The notes under the pieces are model-generated. The model searched no databases and was not told the DNA's origin. It was given only the letters and a program-made list of their open reading frames with translations. From Actinomycetota bacterium (GTDB lineage Bacteria > Actinomycetota > Thermoleophilia > RBG-16-64-13): a DNA stretch of 7,573 nucleotides. The translations under genes and the position numbers were made by a program. Below are positions 6,237-7,573 of this stretch, one piece after another. The first letter of the stretch is position 1; each line of letters starts with the position of its first letter. Location: assembly GCA_003157225.1 (NCBI GenBank), contig PMIZ01000352.1, positions 9,087 through 16,659 on the forward strand, given 5' to 3'.

Positions 6237-6870
6237 GACACAGGTCCTCGATTGCGGAGATGCCGCCAACGGCGGCCGCCTCAATGAGTTCCTAATCCTG
6301 CATGCCGGACACCGCTGCCTGCGACTTCTTCAGCGTGAACACCGCTTGGTTAAGGCCGCGCTGAATCGCACTGGGTTTGGCGGAAACTCACCGGCTTGAG
6401 TCGAGCCTCCTTGGTCAGATACCATCGCGATCTGTTGATGGCAATGGGAATAGAGCACCAGGGTGAACGCCCGGGTTCCCTGGTCAAGAGCTCTGGGACC
6501 GGCGACTGGCCAGGCTGCCCGAACAGAGACTCTTGTTATCTCAGGTGTGCGGATTGTCCAGGCAAACTATCCTTCGCGCCCTCGCCAGTACGTGGTCGTA
6601 GGTGAGGACCGAGAGGCCATGCACACATCGTGATGCTCGCTTGCCCCAGGTATTCAGGAGGAATTCAGGTGCCAAGTGCGAACATGCTGCCGAGGCATTG
6701 CTCAAACCCCCTCCTGAGCTGTGGCCCTAGCCCTGTCCGGTGGATGTCTAGCTCCCCGAGGAAAGACACCACCACGCCCCCCACGGCGGGCGCGGCGTTC
6801 GGTGAGAGCCCGGGCGCGGCGCCCGCCCGTGTGATCCGGAGCCGCTCCCTTCCAGCTGACCCCTCTCTTT
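6237..6870. other. About 630 bp without a convincing gene
   Basis: All frames here are short, lack a ribosome site and show mixed codon use. On the minus strand around 6240-6380, two adjoining pieces separated by a stop look protein-like (VFTLKKSQAAVSGMQD, then ELIEAAAVGGISAIEDL), but I cannot name a family; they may be a gene remnant. A frame at 6665-6922 on the minus strand contains VVVSFLGELDIHRTG, faintly like the start of an STAS domain, without the rest of the domain. I see no tRNA, CRISPR or clear repeat. The stretch reads as decayed or intergenic DNA. Confidence 0.5.
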
Positions 6871-7338
6871 GTGCCGCCGCTGCTCGCAACAAGCGGTACT
6901 TGCGCGCGACATGAGTTCCCACCCTTCCGGCGGCTGCAGACTCCTGCTAGGATTGCGAGCCTGAGCCCCGGGCCGAGGGAGGCCGGCATTCTCAAGCTAG
7001 AGCAATACGGGTCGGAGACGTGTGAGCTCTCACCCAACAGCAGCTTCGTACTGGTCCGCGTTCCCGTCCGCATCGTGGGCGAGGGAGCGACGGGCGAGGC
7101 CGCGTTCCACTACAGCATCGGCTCCTTTGCCGGCCGGGAGACCGAGCTGGCCCTGGAGGCAGGCGGCCGCACCACCCTCCGCTTTCGCATCCCCCTGGAG
7201 CTCTTTCGTGCCCGCGAGCGGTTGGCCGTGGAGGTCCTTGCCGCAAGTGCCGCGAGCCCGCAGATGGTCCTGTGGGCCCAGCGCTGGGAGGTCGTCTGGC
7301 AAGGCAAGACCCCGTCCCTACGGCCGATAGCCGAGTAG
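6871..7338 (+). CDS. Small protein of unknown function, probably a beta-rich domain; start uncertain
   Basis: I do not recognise this protein. The frame from GTG 6871 gives 155 residues, but only the part from about residue 40 (ILKLEQYGSETCEL onward) looks like a real protein. There, alternating hydrophobic residues (FVLVRVPVRIVG, TELALEAGGRTTLRFRIPLELF, RLAVEVLAAS, QMVLWAQRWEVVWQG) suggest a beta-sandwich, and third codon positions are strongly G/C. No signal peptide or membrane segment is visible. GTG 6871 has no ribosome site. A good GAGGGAGG (6975-6982) stands 5 nt before an ATT codon at 6988, which would give a 116-residue protein if ATT were used as a start or were a mutated ATG. Alternatively it is the tail of a longer gene whose front has decayed. 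No neighbour suggests a function. Confidence 0.5.
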   Translation: MPPLLATSGTCARHEFPPFRRLQTPARIASLSPGPREAGILKLEQYGSETCELSPNSSFVLVRVPVRIVGEGATGEAAFHYSIGSFAGRETELALEAGGRTTLRFRIPLELFRARERLAVEVLAASAASPQMVLWAQRWEVVWQGKTPSLRPIAE

Positions 7339-7409
7339 GTCAGAAGAGTCGAAAAGCTCCGGCGGTTTCCAGGCGTTCTCCGGGCATCTTCAGTGGGCAT
7401 TGTCGGGGC

Positions 7410-7467
7410 GACGTGTACATTCGGTGAACAGCAAAGACGTGAGCCGGCGTGTGCACTAGGTGAGCAT
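7410..7467. repeat. Two imperfect direct copies of a 22-bp motif
   Basis: Positions 7410-7431 and 7446-7467 share the pattern GrCGTGTrCAyTmGGTGArCAk, with 16 of 22 bases identical and 14 bp between the copies. Read on the minus strand each begins like TGTTCACC and ends in a GTrCAC-like core, reminiscent of the multiple terminal repeats at the ends of IS21-type and similar elements. No transposase is visible nearby, so this may be an abandoned IS end or a paired protein-binding site. Confidence 0.4.
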
Positions 7468-7520
7468 GCGCCCCGATGTCGTCCTGTACGCCTCCCAAGA
7501 TGCGCTCCCCAAAAGAGCAG

Positions 7521-7545
7521 AAAGTCCCGCACGCTCGGGGGCTTT
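7521..7545 (-). terminator. Hairpin terminator after the tRNA gene
   Basis: AAAG-T-CCCG (7521-7529) pairs with CGGG-GG-CTTT (7536-7545) around a 6-nt loop, with a small internal bulge. Leaving the hairpin on the minus strand the sequence is CTTTCTGCTCTTTT, T-rich as expected for Rho-independent termination. It begins 7 nt past the tRNA 3' end. It could also act on the plus strand. Confidence 0.55.
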
Positions 7546-7552
7546 GTTCAAA

Positions 7553-7573
7553 TGAGCCGTGATGGACTCGAAC
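7553..7573 (-). tRNA. 3' end of a tRNA, possibly tRNA-Lys (partial, cut by window edge)
   Basis: The last 21 bases on the minus strand read as positions 53-73 of a tRNA: T-loop GTTCGAGTC, T-stem 3' strand CCATC, acceptor 3' strand ACGGCTC and discriminator A. No CCA is encoded; TTTG follows. The complementary acceptor 5' strand would be GAGCCGT, which fits several bacterial tRNA-Lys genes, but the anticodon lies outside the window and the identity is a guess. A terminator hairpin follows directly, which supports a real gene end. Confidence 0.7.

Noticed and set aside
6396..6605. 69-codon plus-strand frame with a cluster of cysteines (CPNRDSCYLRCADC)
   Set aside because: It has a TTG start without a ribosome site, no family match that I know, and a non-coding look; the cysteine spacing may be chance.
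6665..6922. 85-codon minus-strand frame with VVVSFLGELDIHRTG, faintly like an STAS domain
   Set aside because: It lacks the conserved phospho-serine strand-helix region of STAS, ends too early and overlaps the next frame; at best a fragment.
1..7573. CRISPR array, rRNA or phage structural genes
   Set aside because: No regularly spaced repeats, no rRNA-like conserved blocks and no phage protein signatures were seen.

Overview
The window is bacterial DNA of fairly high GC, roughly 58-60% by eye. It carries compact, mostly leaderless-looking operons, a tRNA with no encoded CCA, and corrinoid methyltransferase genes of a kind common in Chloroflexota, Actinomycetota and anaerobic Firmicutes or Deltaproteobacteria. 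The phylum cannot be fixed from the sequence alone; a Chloroflexota- or actinobacteria-like source is an inference.

Left third (1-3393): a corrinoid one-carbon module built around a divergent promoter region. On the minus strand, a B12-binding corrinoid protein (942-1577) is followed after 2 bp by a uroporphyrinogen-decarboxylase-like methyltransferase (1-939, running off the window). On the plus strand, a GntR/HutC-type regulator with a UTRA effector domain (1931-2719) is followed after 23 bp by a second, diverged corrinoid protein with a TTG start (2743-3393). The region between the divergent genes holds a perfect 15-bp interrupted palindrome and a larger inverted repeat, which are good candidates for the regulator's operator. 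The likely logic is that the regulator senses a small molecule and controls methyl transfer from an unknown methylated substrate to corrinoid. The second corrinoid protein, paired with the regulator and with no methyltransferase beside it, is the least explained part.

Middle (3394-6236): a non-coding scar holds a broken C-terminal piece of an IS3-family transposase (about 3597-3751). It is followed on the minus strand by a two-gene drug-efflux operon: a 14-helix DHA2/EmrB-QacA-type MFS transporter (4317-6158), and a MerR-family regulator (3863-4327) whose start overlaps the transporter's end by 11 nt. An imperfect TTnACGTnnACGTnAA dyad just upstream of the transporter looks like the MerR operator, so the pair is probably autoregulated.

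Right end (6237-7573): about 630 bp with no convincing gene, then a small unrecognised protein (6871-7338) whose first part has poor start signals. After it come two imperfect direct copies of a 22-bp motif (IS-end-like), a hairpin terminator, and the 3' end of a tRNA on the minus strand (possibly tRNA-Lys) cut by the window edge. Transposase debris, repeated motifs and a tRNA 3' end facing the region suggest an accessory segment next to a tRNA gene.
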